From CAYWTS01 sp964461265 (GTDB lineage Bacteria > Bacteroidota > Ignavibacteria > Tepidaquicellales > OLB5), in assembly GCA_964461265.1 (NCBI GenBank), contig CAYWTS010000007.1, positions 1 to 64,000 of the forward strand: 64,000 nt of DNA, in the 5' to 3' direction. The position numbers were made by a program, and so were the translations under genes. Positions 52,855 to 62,212 of the stretch are shown here, in pieces. Within the stretch, counting starts at the first letter, position 1. The number at the start of each line of letters is the position of its first letter. The notes beneath the pieces were generated by a model. The model made no database searches. It saw nothing but the letters and a program-made list of their open reading frames with translations, and was not told the DNA's origin.

Positions 52855-54120
52855 TCATTCAATGTTAAGCGTAAGATTACTACGTAAAATATGATAAAGC
52901 ATTCCTGAAAAAATCATTAAAAACGCTAAATAAAAAAACACAGTTGCAACTAATCCGGAATCAAACAAACCCATTGCAAGCAAGCCAACTATTGCGGATA
53001 ACAAATATCCATAAAACAATTTTACTTTTAAGTGACGCGTTTTAATTGAAGCTTTAACAGTTTTGTATATGAGTCGAATAATATAAAGTATTAGGACTAA
53101 AGTAAAAAGAATACCAAACATCATTACAAGCCTTAAATAAGTATTATGCGGATCTGAAATGCCCTCTTCCGTAACACCGTAAATCACCATGTATTTTTCA
53201 TAAACAGCCATATTAGTATACGCACCATATCCCCATAACAACCTGTTCATGTCCTCGGTAATCATATAATATGCAGGTATCAACAAATAGAACCTACTAA
53301 AAAAAGAAATACTGCCTTTAGCCTTGAAAAAATATGGCACAAATAAAACTAATATTGCAAATAATAATGGATAAATTAAAATAACTTTTTTCCTGTAATA
53401 ATAAGTTATTAATATTCCGGAACCTAATATTGTACCTATATAACCCCCTCTACTATAAGAAAGCAGCTGAGCAATAATTTGGATTAATAAAATAAAAAGA
53501 TAAAATGCTTTTTGTGAAAAATCAAAAATATTTTTATAATTAAGATAATAATATAATGTACTTAGAATTGATACAGTGTAAAGATAAGTTATATAATTAG
53601 GGTGGTTAACAATAGAATGAGTAGTAAAACTGTATTTAACTATCGGGGAAAGCCCGAGGAAAAGAATAGTTAAACCGATAACTGATAAAATAAAACCGGT
53701 GAATGATACAAGTTTTACAAAGCTGAAAAAAAACGATATTTTCGTTAGAAATATTTTCGGTACACAAGAGAAATACAAATAAACGTAACAGAAAAAGGTA
53801 GATAAATATACAATATTAAAGACACTGTTAATTTCCTGAATATTAAAAAAAACAACGGATATTAATAATAGAACAAATAACGATAGAAAATAAAGATTGT
53901 CGGTTTGTATAATTTGAGTATCCAGAATATTTTTCGCAAGCCTGAAATCAAAATTTACAAGGACTAAAAACAATGTTGAAAATAAAATAATATAAATTGC
54001 AAAGTTTTGGATAAGAAAACTACCGGGAAGCCACGTATTAATATAAAGCACTAACAAAATAATACTTAACGCAGCATAATATACTTTGATTGACGGGGTT
54101 TTTTTAGCTAATGTATTAAT
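52855..54120 (-). CDS. Wzy-type O-antigen/polysaccharide polymerase or ligase, proposed ATT start
   Basis: A polytopic protein with about 10 to 12 spans and the O-antigen ligase/polymerase (Wzy_C) signature: LLSYSRGGYIGTILGSGILI followed by a large periplasmic loop with WGYGAYTN and SDPHNTYLRLVMMFGILFTL. It polymerises repeat units on the periplasmic side. The first conventional start is a TTG at 54057 that cuts the first membrane span. The frame upstream (KKTPSIKVYYAALSIIL) completes it but has no ATG, GTG or TTG before the stop at 54144; an ATT at 54120 would give 421 residues. No clear ribosome site is seen. Confidence 0.78.
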   Translation of the reverse strand: MNTLAKKTPSIKVYYAALSIILLVLYINTWLPGSFLIQNFAIYIILFSTLFLVLVNFDFRLAKNILDTQIIQTDNLYFLSLFVLLLISVVFFNIQEINSVFNIVYLSTFFCYVYLYFSCVPKIFLTKISFFFSFVKLVSFTGFILSVIGLTILFLGLSPIVKYSFTTHSIVNHPNYITYLYTVSILSTLYYYLNYKNIFDFSQKAFYLFILLIQIIAQLLSYSRGGYIGTILGSGILITYYYRKKVILIYPLLFAILVLFVPYFFKAKGSISFFSRFYLLIPAYYMITEDMNRLLWGYGAYTNMAVYEKYMVIYGVTEEGISDPHNTYLRLVMMFGILFTLVLILYIIRLIYKTVKASIKTRHLKVKLFYGYLLSAIVGLLAMGLFDSGLVATVFFYLAFLMIFSGMLYHILRSNLTLNIE

Positions 54121-54154
54121 AAAAAATATTTTTTTAAATAATTATAAATATTTG

Positions 54155-55330
54155 TTAAATTGGATTTTTAGTTGATAGTTTATAATCTTTCCATTTCTTT
54201 CTTAAAATAAAATAAATATTTGAAAATATAAAACCAAAGAAAGTAAATACAATAACCATCGTAAGTCTTTTAGGTTTAGATTTCCTGTCGGCTAAAACCG
54301 GTTTATCTAAGATTAATATTGTTGGTGTTTCTCTTTTTTCTTCAATTTTAGCTTGTTCGTATACTGGAAGCAGAAAGATTAAGATTTTTGTTTGTATTTC
54401 AACTTCTCTCTGCAATCTTAAAAAACTTATTGCAATTTGCGGAGAATTACCGAGACTAAGCATATCAGACAGATCAGTTGAAGTCTGGATTTCAGTTATT
54501 TTATTTTTTAAGGAATTTATTTTAGCTTCTTGTGTTTTCACTTCCGATTGATCTGAACTTAATATTTTCTTTAATATATCGAGCTTCACTTCTTCAGCCT
54601 TTAACTCCGATTCAAGTGTAAATACAGACTGTGCAGCAGCTTTGATTTGCAGGTCAGGAGCCACTCCATATTTTAATTGAAAAGATTTTAAAGAATCTTC
54701 TGCTTTTGATAAATCTTCCTTCGCCTGATAATATCTTCTTTCGATGAATTCTCTGTTATTTTTCGCATTTAAGACGTTCATTTCAATATTAATTTTATCT
54801 AACTGCATTAATAGAAATTCTACCATTTCTTTTGCTAGATTTTTATCTTTGTCATAAACACCTATATATAAAGTTCCGGATATTCTTTCCTGTTTAATCA
54901 CAAGTTTGTTTTCCTTAAAGTCTTTTATTGCATCTTCCATATATTTATGATCATCTCTTTCAATTAATCCAAATTTTTGAATCAATGGTTCTAAACATCT
55001 CCTGCTGTTTATTATTTCCTCATAATAAGCGAGTTCTCTTGCTGATTTAACACCGCTTAAACCTAAACCCTCAAGACCGCCAATATCTGGTAAAGATTCC
55101 TCAATGCTGCTTAATAAGCCACTACTCTTTCCGCTGCTTTTTATGGTCGCACTTGACAAGTAAATCAAATCGAATACAAAGAAATACAGTATTATAGAAG
55201 TTACACAAATAATTCCCGTCGCTATTAAAATTTTATTCTTATTTTTAAGAAAGATCTGTATTATATCTAAAAGTGTTAAACCGCTTTGTGAGGTTACCAC
55301 TACTGATTGTTTATCCTGATTTGTGTTCAA
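54155..55330 (-). CDS. Wzz-type polysaccharide chain-length / co-polymerase protein
   Basis: A 391-residue polysaccharide co-polymerase without a kinase domain. Membrane span 1 (about 34-56, ILIATGIICVTSIILYFFVF) and span 2 (about 357-378, LTMVIVFTFFGFIFSNIYFI) flank a periplasmic region with long coiled coils (about 175-330, for example EFIERRYYQAKEDLSKAEDS). The proline-containing segment LDKPVLADRKSKPKR before span 2 is typical of Wzz. It sets the length of the polymer made by Wzy. Next to the Wza-like gene (14 nt), it probably bridges polymerase and export channel. Confidence 0.88.
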   Translation of the reverse strand: MNTNQDKQSVVVTSQSGLTLLDIIQIFLKNKNKILIATGIICVTSIILYFFVFDLIYLSSATIKSSGKSSGLLSSIEESLPDIGGLEGLGLSGVKSARELAYYEEIINSRRCLEPLIQKFGLIERDDHKYMEDAIKDFKENKLVIKQERISGTLYIGVYDKDKNLAKEMVEFLLMQLDKINIEMNVLNAKNNREFIERRYYQAKEDLSKAEDSLKSFQLKYGVAPDLQIKAAAQSVFTLESELKAEEVKLDILKKILSSDQSEVKTQEAKINSLKNKITEIQTSTDLSDMLSLGNSPQIAISFLRLQREVEIQTKILIFLLPVYEQAKIEEKRETPTILILDKPVLADRKSKPKRLTMVIVFTFFGFIFSNIYFILRKKWKDYKLSTKNPI

Positions 55331-55344
55331 TATAGTGCTCTATT

Positions 55345-57045
55345 TTATTTCTGTGTTTGTAAAATTAAAATTACAAGTGTTACCACACTCGATACTACTG
55401 TTGCTATTTTTGCTATTAAATCGACATCATATGCAAAATCCCTTTTAATCATTTTGGGAACGTAAATAAAATCATTCGATTCAATTTTTGCTTCTTCTGG
55501 GTCAAGCCATTCACGCGTTTTAAATTTAATCACTCTCGTTTCACTCTCATCAGCACGCTCCGAATAACCTCCGCATGCGTTAACATAGTACTCATAACCT
55601 GCACCTTCCTTGTAAGGTACAAAACCTGGCTTATTAACCTGACCATATACATAAACCTGCATTCTGTTATCAGCTATATATATTATATCTCCGTTTCTCA
55701 GAACTATATCCTGACTTTTTTCCCCTTCATTAAATAGCTTGACAAAATCCACGTTTACTCTGCCGATTTTATATTTCGTATCAGCTTCAAATTGTTCACG
55801 TTCATCTTTATTTGAAATAATGTCATTCAGTCTTTGAGTAAATAAATTTTCTATTGTATCTCTTCCCTTCACAGTCATGAATAATGTATCAACTCTTCTG
55901 TATATCTCACTTGTTGGTAAATATGCCTGAGGACTAAACCAACCAGCTTCTTTTATAATATCTGATAATTTTGTTGAATTTAGAGTAATTGGATAATAAC
56001 CGGGTCTAGTTACCTCACCAAGTACAGATACCCTGAAATCCCGTCTTTGTTCTGCATACGCCATTACCATAATTCTGTCATTTGGCTGCAATTTCATAAA
56101 CTTACTTTCCTCATACTTTACATAGAAACTTGTCATTTTGTTTGCACTCATATCGGAACGTGAAATTAAAATACTGTCAAGCAAAGCTACGCTGGTTACT
56201 CCCCTTACAAGCTGTATTGCAGTTTCAAGATCATCTCCTTCTATATATTCGAACACTCCGGGAAACTGCACCGCTCCGAATACAGATATAAATCTCCCTT
56301 CCCAGTCATATTTTGGAATGTTAATAATATCTCCCTCGCGTAAATAGGGATTAAAATTTTCATCTTGTGTTGCAAAGTACTTATGCAGGTCAATTCTCAT
56401 AGTCTCGCCATTTTTCCTTTTTAAGGTTATATTTCGAAGACTGAATAAACTTCGCTCACTTGGTGAGGTCCCTGATTTCATCAATGAAAGACTATCTGTA
56501 AAAATATATGATATAATAGCACTAGCCCTTAAAACAGCAGAAGTTGGATAAGTCCCCTGTCCCACACCTGTTACAGTAACGTAAAATCTTCTGGGTGAAA
56601 CCAAAGTCAAACTTATTTCAGCTGATATGTATCTTTTCTTAACTCTTTCAATAACTTTTTTCTTCGTTTCAGTAAGCGTTAATCTGTTTACATCTATTTC
56701 TCCTATGGAAGGTACTATTAATGAACCTTCAGGGGAAACCGAAAGTGGAATCGGCTGATTAAGGATTCCCCATATTCCCAGTGAAAAAATATCATTAGGA
56801 CCAACGATATATTTGTCGGAATCCACAGCACCTTCCATAAGCTGATCGTTATAAAGTGTCAATGTTGAAGCAGAAGGTTCAATTTGCTGCAAAATATCAT
56901 ACCCTGATAAATCCATCCTTGGAGCTGTTAAATCAAAAGATTTAGTGATTGCTGATTTGTCAAAGGTTTTTTCTGTAGTCTTTTGGGCGAATAATTGTAA
57001 ACATGAGAAAAGAACTACTAATAATAATATTTTATTTATTCGCAT
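55345..57045 (-). CDS. Wza-like polysaccharide export protein with SLBB domains
   Basis: A 566-residue exported protein. A signal peptide (INKILLLVVLFSCLQLFA, before QKTTEK) is followed by the polysaccharide-export domain (YIVGPNDIFSLGIWGILNQP, then GEIDVNRLTLTETKKKVIER) and several SLBB-type beta-grasp domains (VFGAVQFPGVFEYIEGDDLE, VLGEVTRPGYYPITLN, VYGQVNKPGFVPYKEGAGYE). The C-terminal segment IAKIATVVSSVVTLVILILQ is a membrane-type helix that could line the outer-membrane pore, as in Wza. No lipobox Cys follows the signal. It abuts the mutase gene with no gap. Confidence 0.88.
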   Translation of the reverse strand: MRINKILLLVVLFSCLQLFAQKTTEKTFDKSAITKSFDLTAPRMDLSGYDILQQIEPSASTLTLYNDQLMEGAVDSDKYIVGPNDIFSLGIWGILNQPIPLSVSPEGSLIVPSIGEIDVNRLTLTETKKKVIERVKKRYISAEISLTLVSPRRFYVTVTGVGQGTYPTSAVLRASAIISYIFTDSLSLMKSGTSPSERSLFSLRNITLKRKNGETMRIDLHKYFATQDENFNPYLREGDIINIPKYDWEGRFISVFGAVQFPGVFEYIEGDDLETAIQLVRGVTSVALLDSILISRSDMSANKMTSFYVKYEESKFMKLQPNDRIMVMAYAEQRRDFRVSVLGEVTRPGYYPITLNSTKLSDIIKEAGWFSPQAYLPTSEIYRRVDTLFMTVKGRDTIENLFTQRLNDIISNKDEREQFEADTKYKIGRVNVDFVKLFNEGEKSQDIVLRNGDIIYIADNRMQVYVYGQVNKPGFVPYKEGAGYEYYVNACGGYSERADESETRVIKFKTREWLDPEEAKIESNDFIYVPKMIKRDFAYDVDLIAKIATVVSSVVTLVILILQTQK

Positions 57046-58443
57046 TTAATTAAGTTTTAACTTTTTAAGTATATCTTCTAAAATATCATCTGTTTTATTC
57101 CTGTTCAATGTTTCAGTATATAGTCTAAGTAAAGGTTCTGTACCTGATGGACGTACAAGGAGCCAGCCGTTGTTAAAATACATTTTAACACCATCCATCA
57201 AATCTTTATGTAAAATTTTCATATCCGCTATCTCGGTTAATTTCTTAGCCATTTGAATTGAAACATCTTTTATCTCATTATTTATTAATTGTTTATCAAT
57301 TCTTTTATAATAATGCTTACCGTATTTTTCCTCTATATCGGTAATTAATTCACTTAATCTTCTCTGCTTTACCGCCAGCATTTCACAGAACAACATTCCG
57401 TTAAAGATGCCGTCTCGTTCAGGCAAATGTATTTTTAAACCGATTCCACCGCTTTCTTCAGCCCCGATTAGTATATCATTCTTAATCATTAACTCTGAAA
57501 TATACTTAAAACCTATAGGGACAGTATATAAAACCAAACCGTAATCTTCGCATATTTTTCTGATTAATTCACTTGATGAAAACCCTCTTACAACTCCGCC
57601 TGTCAGGTTTTTATTTTCAAGCAAATAAATCAAAAGCAATGCAAATGTCATCTGGGCATCAACAAACTCCCCTTGTTCATCTATTAATGCAATTCTATCG
57701 GCATCTCCATCGGTTGCAATTCCTATATCATAATTACCCGATTTCATTGTATCTGAAATCAGTGATAAATTCTTCATTACCGGTTCAGGGCTCGAACCTC
57801 CGAAAGAAGGATTAATTTCACTCCTTAATGCTGTTATTTTAATCAAACTATCCATCATGCCCTGTCCCGAACCGTACATCGCATCAAAAAGAATTCTTAA
57901 TCCCGAAGAATTAATTTTAACTGTATCAATTTTTAATTTCAGAGTATCAACGTAATAATCCCTGCCCTTGATATACTCTATCATACCTTGTTTTAGCAGA
58001 TATTCAAAAGTTTTTTCACCGAATTCGAAATCACCGTTTTTATTCAAGATATTTTCAATTAACAATAACGAACTAGTTCCCATCGAACCGCCGAATTCAT
58101 CTTTCAGTTTAAAGCCATTATATTTAGCCGGGTTATGGGAAGAAGTTATCATAACACCGTAAGCGAGATTTTTATCTCTTGTTAACAGCGAAACGGTGGG
58201 TGTTGTAACGAATGAATCGGTTAAAAACACTTTTATTCCGTGATTGGCAAAAACTTCTGCTGAAGCTTCAGCAAATTCCTTTGAAAGGAATCTTGTATCA
58301 TAACCTATAACAATCCCGTTTTTAAGCTTTGGATGTTCATTAAAAGCTATGGCAGTTGCTTTAGAAATTTTACGTAAATTTTCAAATGTATATTCATCCG
58401 CAATTATGGCTCTCCAGCCATCTGTACCAAATTTTATACTCAT
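57046..58443 (-). CDS. phosphohexomutase (phosphoglucomutase/phosphomannomutase family)
   Basis: A 465-residue alpha-D-phosphohexomutase interconverting sugar-6- and sugar-1-phosphates for nucleotide-sugar synthesis. All four loops are seen: the catalytic Ser loop GVMITSSHNPAKYNGFKLK, the Mg2+ loop DIGIATDGDADRIALID, the sugar loop LIGAEESGGIGL, and the phosphate loop VRPSGTEPLLRLY. Which hexose it prefers cannot be told. Position at the head of wza-wzz-wzy suggests it feeds the polysaccharide, although GlmM-like or housekeeping roles are possible. Confidence 0.9.
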   Translation of the reverse strand: MSIKFGTDGWRAIIADEYTFENLRKISKATAIAFNEHPKLKNGIVIGYDTRFLSKEFAEASAEVFANHGIKVFLTDSFVTTPTVSLLTRDKNLAYGVMITSSHNPAKYNGFKLKDEFGGSMGTSSLLLIENILNKNGDFEFGEKTFEYLLKQGMIEYIKGRDYYVDTLKLKIDTVKINSSGLRILFDAMYGSGQGMMDSLIKITALRSEINPSFGGSSPEPVMKNLSLISDTMKSGNYDIGIATDGDADRIALIDEQGEFVDAQMTFALLLIYLLENKNLTGGVVRGFSSSELIRKICEDYGLVLYTVPIGFKYISELMIKNDILIGAEESGGIGLKIHLPERDGIFNGMLFCEMLAVKQRRLSELITDIEEKYGKHYYKRIDKQLINNEIKDVSIQMAKKLTEIADMKILHKDLMDGVKMYFNNGWLLVRPSGTEPLLRLYTETLNRNKTDDILEDILKKLKLN

Positions 58444-58493
58444 TTATAAATTATTTCCAGATATGTTCGCTCTGATGTTCCTTAAGAATTAAT

Positions 58494-58907
58494 TTAAACT
58501 TTTTCTTTACGATGTTCATCAACCCACTTTTTTACATAGTTAACCGTAACATGTGTGGGTGTACCGGGTGTGAATAATTCACCTACACCCATAGAGGTTA
58601 ATTTTTCGATGTCTTTATCGGGAATAATTCCGCCTCCAAAAAGTAAAACATCATTTAAACCCTTAGACTTCATCAGCTCAAGTATACGCGGGAAAATTGT
58701 CATGTGTGCTCCGCTAAGTATACTTATCCCAATAGCATCTACATCTTCCTGCAGAGCTGCTTCCACTATCATTTCAGGAGTTTGCCTTAAACCCGTATAG
58801 ATAACCTCAATTCCGGCATCCCGAAATGCCGCAGCAATTACTTTTGCACCCCTATCGTGGCCATCAAGGCCGGCTTTTGCTATTAAAATGCGTATTTTTC
58901 TTTCCAT
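58494..58907 (-). CDS. B12-binding subunit (methylmalonyl-CoA mutase small/C-terminal domain)
   Basis: A 137-residue stand-alone cobalamin-binding domain. AKAGLDGHDRGAKVIAAAFR contains the DxHxxG loop whose His ligates cobalt, followed by the conserved ISILSGAH (SxL) and GGGIIPDKDIEKL...GVGELFTPGTP (the GG motif). Length and sequence match the small subunit of split methylmalonyl-CoA or related acyl-CoA mutases. The large catalytic subunit is not in the window, so it must act with a partner encoded elsewhere. Its place next to polysaccharide genes seems incidental. Confidence 0.88.
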   Translation of the reverse strand: MERKIRILIAKAGLDGHDRGAKVIAAAFRDAGIEVIYTGLRQTPEMIVEAALQEDVDAIGISILSGAHMTIFPRILELMKSKGLNDVLLFGGGIIPDKDIEKLTSMGVGELFTPGTPTHVTVNYVKKWVDEHRKEKV

Positions 58908-58919
58908 TTGATTAAAGAT

Positions 58920-59900
58920 TTAATTTTCAAGAACAATTTCACCAATTTTTTTGTGCGAAACTCTTTGATATATTAAAACTGAAATAATTCCTACTAAAAC
59001 TGCAAACCATAATGTGGCAACGCGTGTAATAATAGTAGCAGCGATTGCTACATTCTCTGATATTGTTTTAGATAATTTAACAAGCAAAAAAGGCATACTT
59101 GCATCAGTTACACCAAGCCCGCCCGGTAACATAGTTACAGCACCTGCAATTGTTGCAAATCCGTATATAAATGTTGCTACAAAAATATTAATATGTGTTA
59201 AGTTTTCAATTCCAAAACTATGGATAATAATAAAAAATTCAAAACATTCGAAGAACCATGAAAATATACTTAAAACAACGGCATAAACCAGTGGTTTGAA
59301 CCGAACTAACTGATAAATAGAATCATACGCTGTATGTATTCTGTGTGAAAATTTACTGAAAAACTTAAAACTTTCAAAAAAGGAAATAACAAAATAAGAA
59401 ACCTTTTTCGAACTTATTACTAAAATAGTTAAGATAAAAAATACACCGACTATAAAAATCAAATATGCCCCTGTTTCAAAAATTACCGCACCAGCAATAC
59501 TTAACATAATCAAAGATAAAAAATCTGTAATACGTTCAGCAATTACTATAGGAGCACTTTTACTCACAGGGGTAGAGTTTTGTTCTTTTAGAAGATAAGA
59601 TTTAAATACTTCACCAAGTTTGCCGGGTGTAACTGCCATAGTAAATGAAGAAAGGAAAATTAATAAATTCGTACGTCTTGAAGGCGCTACCCCCAGCAGC
59701 TTAGTATAATACTCCCACTTAAAATAACGGAAAATGTAATTACAGAAAGAAAGAACAAGTGCAATTGGAAAGACCCACCAGAAAAACATCCCAAATGCAG
59801 CAAGAAGTTCATCAAATTTTGCGTAAATGCTTAAAGCAAGATAAACCAATGCGCCAAAAACAATCGAATATATTATTTTTTTCTTATACTTCTGAAACAA
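58920..59900 (-). CDS. YbhN/AglD-type membrane protein (UPF0104, flippase-like domain)
   Basis: A 326-residue protein with about eight membrane spans. Family marks are seen: FTMAVTPGKLGEVFKSYLL near residue 95 and AGAVTMLPGGLGVTDASMPF near 265. The family is the lysylphosphatidylglycerol-synthase transmembrane region without the catalytic part; members such as AglD and YbhN are linked to lipid or polyprenyl-linked sugar handling. A role in the nearby glycolipid pathway is inference. It is 1 nt from maf and 12 nt from the B12 gene. Confidence 0.85.
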   Translation of the reverse strand: MFQKYKKKIIYSIVFGALVYLALSIYAKFDELLAAFGMFFWWVFPIALVLSFCNYIFRYFKWEYYTKLLGVAPSRRTNLLIFLSSFTMAVTPGKLGEVFKSYLLKEQNSTPVSKSAPIVIAERITDFLSLIMLSIAGAVIFETGAYLIFIVGVFFILTILVISSKKVSYFVISFFESFKFFSKFSHRIHTAYDSIYQLVRFKPLVYAVVLSIFSWFFECFEFFIIIHSFGIENLTHINIFVATFIYGFATIAGAVTMLPGGLGVTDASMPFLLVKLSKTISENVAIAATIITRVATLWFAVLVGIISVLIYQRVSHKKIGEIVLEN

Positions 59901-59901
59901 A

Positions 59902-60504
59902 TTATGTCTTTCCTTTTAACTCCAGAAATTTCCTTAAACCCAGATATGTTCTCATAACCGGAAGCCCGACTACATTGAAATAATCACCGGTGATTTTCTC
60001 CACGAAGGTTGATCCAAAGTCATCCTGTATGCCATATGCACCTGCTTTATCGAATGGTGAACCTGTGGCAACATAATAATTTATTTCATAACGTTTTAAA
60101 TGCCTGAACTTAACCTTTGTTACTTCATAATCTATAAAAATTTGTTTTGTGTATGTATTAACAATTGCTATACCTGTATAAACTGAATGAGTGTTACCGC
60201 TCAATATTGAAAGCATTTTCCTCGCTTCAGTTTTTGAAGACGGTTTACCTATGACCCTGCCATCAAATACAACTATGGTATCTGCTCCTATTATAATCCC
60301 ATTATTTCGCGTAGCCGATTCAAGTGCTTTATCGAGTGCAAGCTGCCGGACAAATTTACTATAGTTTGTTAAATGTGCAGGGATAACTTCTAAAACTTTG
60401 GAAGGTTTTACAGTAAAATATACATCAAAATTTTTCAGCAGCAGACGAAGAAGATACCTCCTTCGTGGAGACAATGATGCAAGTATCACTTTTGGTTTGT
60501 TCAA
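59902..60504 (-). CDS. maf: Maf-family nucleoside triphosphate pyrophosphatase
   Basis: A 200-residue Maf protein, which hydrolyses dTTP/UTP or modified nucleotides and so guards the nucleotide pool. Seen: VILASLSPRRRYLLRLL (N-terminal S-x-R-R), GADTIVVFDGRVIGKPSSKT, MLSILSGNTHSVYTGIAIVN, and FDKAGAYGIQDDFG with the catalytic region, then YFNVVGLPV. Length is normal. It lies 1 nt from both neighbours in a packed operon. Whether it is the dTTP/UTP (YhdE) or the m7GTP (YceF) subtype was not decided. Confidence 0.93.
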   Translation of the reverse strand: MNKPKVILASLSPRRRYLLRLLLKNFDVYFTVKPSKVLEVIPAHLTNYSKFVRQLALDKALESATRNNGIIIGADTIVVFDGRVIGKPSSKTEARKMLSILSGNTHSVYTGIAIVNTYTKQIFIDYEVTKVKFRHLKRYEINYYVATGSPFDKAGAYGIQDDFGSTFVEKITGDYFNVVGLPVMRTYLGLRKFLELKGKT

Positions 60505-60505
60505 A

Positions 60506-62086
60506 TCAGTTTTGTCCCTTGTTTAATTTGTAAAACGAAAAATTATCAATTCTTGTATTAAATATATAATTTCTTTTAATAAAATTATCAAATTCGCTGA
60601 AATGATTTAAAATCAACCAGGAATCCTCAGGATAACCTGAAATATAGTATAAAGCATCATTATGTGCTATTAAAATAAGTTCAGGTAAATTAAGCTCAAT
60701 TTCTTCCATGAATTCATTTCTGAATACCTCGTTATTACTTTTCCAGAACAGCGGATAATTGTAAATAAATCTGGAAGAGGAATGCCTGCCTGATAAATAA
60801 TAAACCAGAGGGTCAAATCCCCAAATATAAATCTTATCGGTCTGATATGTATTTGCTGTTACGTAATCTATCGCTTTAAAAGTATTAGAAATTAAAAATG
60901 CAGAATCGGTAGTAATTCCTTTATCAATGTATGCTTGATTCAGGCTTTTACTGCCTGTAACTACCTGAACCAAATCGTAATAATTGTTTTTATAGCTCTT
61001 ACCGGCAAAAATGATATACAGGCAGGAAAGTAATATTATAACCGGGTATGTAATTATATTTTTATAATTCTCTGTTATTATTCTGATCTTATTAAAAGAT
61101 ACAGCAGAAATAATTATAAGAGGAGGAATTATTACAAGAAAATGGTATAAAAAGAATTTCCATTGAATAATAAGATTAATAATTGCTGAGAATAACCATA
61201 TGTAAAGTGCACCCTCGAAAAATCTAAGGTCATTTTTCGTAATCAGATATATTAACAGACCGACTGACATAATAATAAGGGGTGAATAAACCGAACCGAA
61301 GAACAACCTCAATAAATTTGCAAGAATAAAATCTAATGAACTTGTTTCAAATCCTATTCGGGCATACAAGGGAATCTGCACGAACATAACATCAGTCATG
61401 TAACCCAATGAACCGGAAACTGTATAAATTGCAAATGTAACAATTAAAATCAGGCACACACCGCAAGAATACTGTAGCATTCGTTTATATTTTGTTAAAG
61501 AGTTTCGTTTGTCAATATAAAATAAATATAAAATAAAGGGTAAAAATAATATAAAAGTATATTTATACAATAGCACTATACCAAATAACATCCCTGAAAA
61601 AAATACAAATGATTTAACTGTTTTATATTGAGAAAACAATAATAGTAGTATGCTTAGTGTAAAGGGAAGATTTAAAAATCCGTCAGCTTGCAATGTATGC
61701 CAATAATCATACCGGAAATATAAAAAAGGATATAAAAGTGTGAACATTACAGATAAAATGTTATTTCCGGTTAATCTACTTAAGATTAAAAAAATAAAAA
61801 TTGCAGTTATTGCTTGCCAGAGAATATCAAAAATCCTTATACTTAGCATTGATTTTCCGAAAAAAAGCTCTGCAAAAGCAAATGTATAATGTACACCGGG
61901 CGGTTTCAGATCAAAAACGTATTTATAATTGATTTTACCTTCTAGTAGCATTTTACCTGCATATGCATATATACCCTGATCCCGTCCGAAAGGATAAATC
62001 AATGAAATACTGCCAATGACAAAGGTCACAAGCAGAATAATAACAATTATTAAAAGGAGTTTATTTCCCCCTGATTTACCTGGCAA
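60506..62086 (-). CDS. ArnT/GT39-like membrane glycosyltransferase
   Basis: A 526-residue GT-C protein with about ten to twelve spans. The first periplasmic loop carries PFGRDQGIYAYAGKMLLEGK with the family's catalytic acidic residue, followed by DLKPPGVHYTFAFAELFFGK, and a soluble C-terminal part ends the protein. Such enzymes move a sugar from a polyprenyl phosphate to a lipid or protein on the periplasmic side. The Dpm1-like enzyme at 38590 could make its donor. It overlaps nothing but is 1 nt from maf. Confidence 0.85.
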   Translation of the reverse strand: MPGKSGGNKLLLIIVIILLVTFVIGSISLIYPFGRDQGIYAYAGKMLLEGKINYKYVFDLKPPGVHYTFAFAELFFGKSMLSIRIFDILWQAITAIFIFLILSRLTGNNILSVMFTLLYPFLYFRYDYWHTLQADGFLNLPFTLSILLLLFSQYKTVKSFVFFSGMLFGIVLLYKYTFILFLPFILYLFYIDKRNSLTKYKRMLQYSCGVCLILIVTFAIYTVSGSLGYMTDVMFVQIPLYARIGFETSSLDFILANLLRLFFGSVYSPLIIMSVGLLIYLITKNDLRFFEGALYIWLFSAIINLIIQWKFFLYHFLVIIPPLIIISAVSFNKIRIITENYKNIITYPVIILLSCLYIIFAGKSYKNNYYDLVQVVTGSKSLNQAYIDKGITTDSAFLISNTFKAIDYVTANTYQTDKIYIWGFDPLVYYLSGRHSSSRFIYNYPLFWKSNNEVFRNEFMEEIELNLPELILIAHNDALYYISGYPEDSWLILNHFSEFDNFIKRNYIFNTRIDNFSFYKLNKGQN

Positions 62087-62212
62087 ATTATTAATGGTGA
62101 AAATTCAATAATTCCGGATATTTACTAAAAAAAAGTGTAGTAATTTGTAGCTGATTTATTCGATAGAAGCTATATAATATTTGAGGTAATCATTTAAACA
62201 AATCTATTGATT

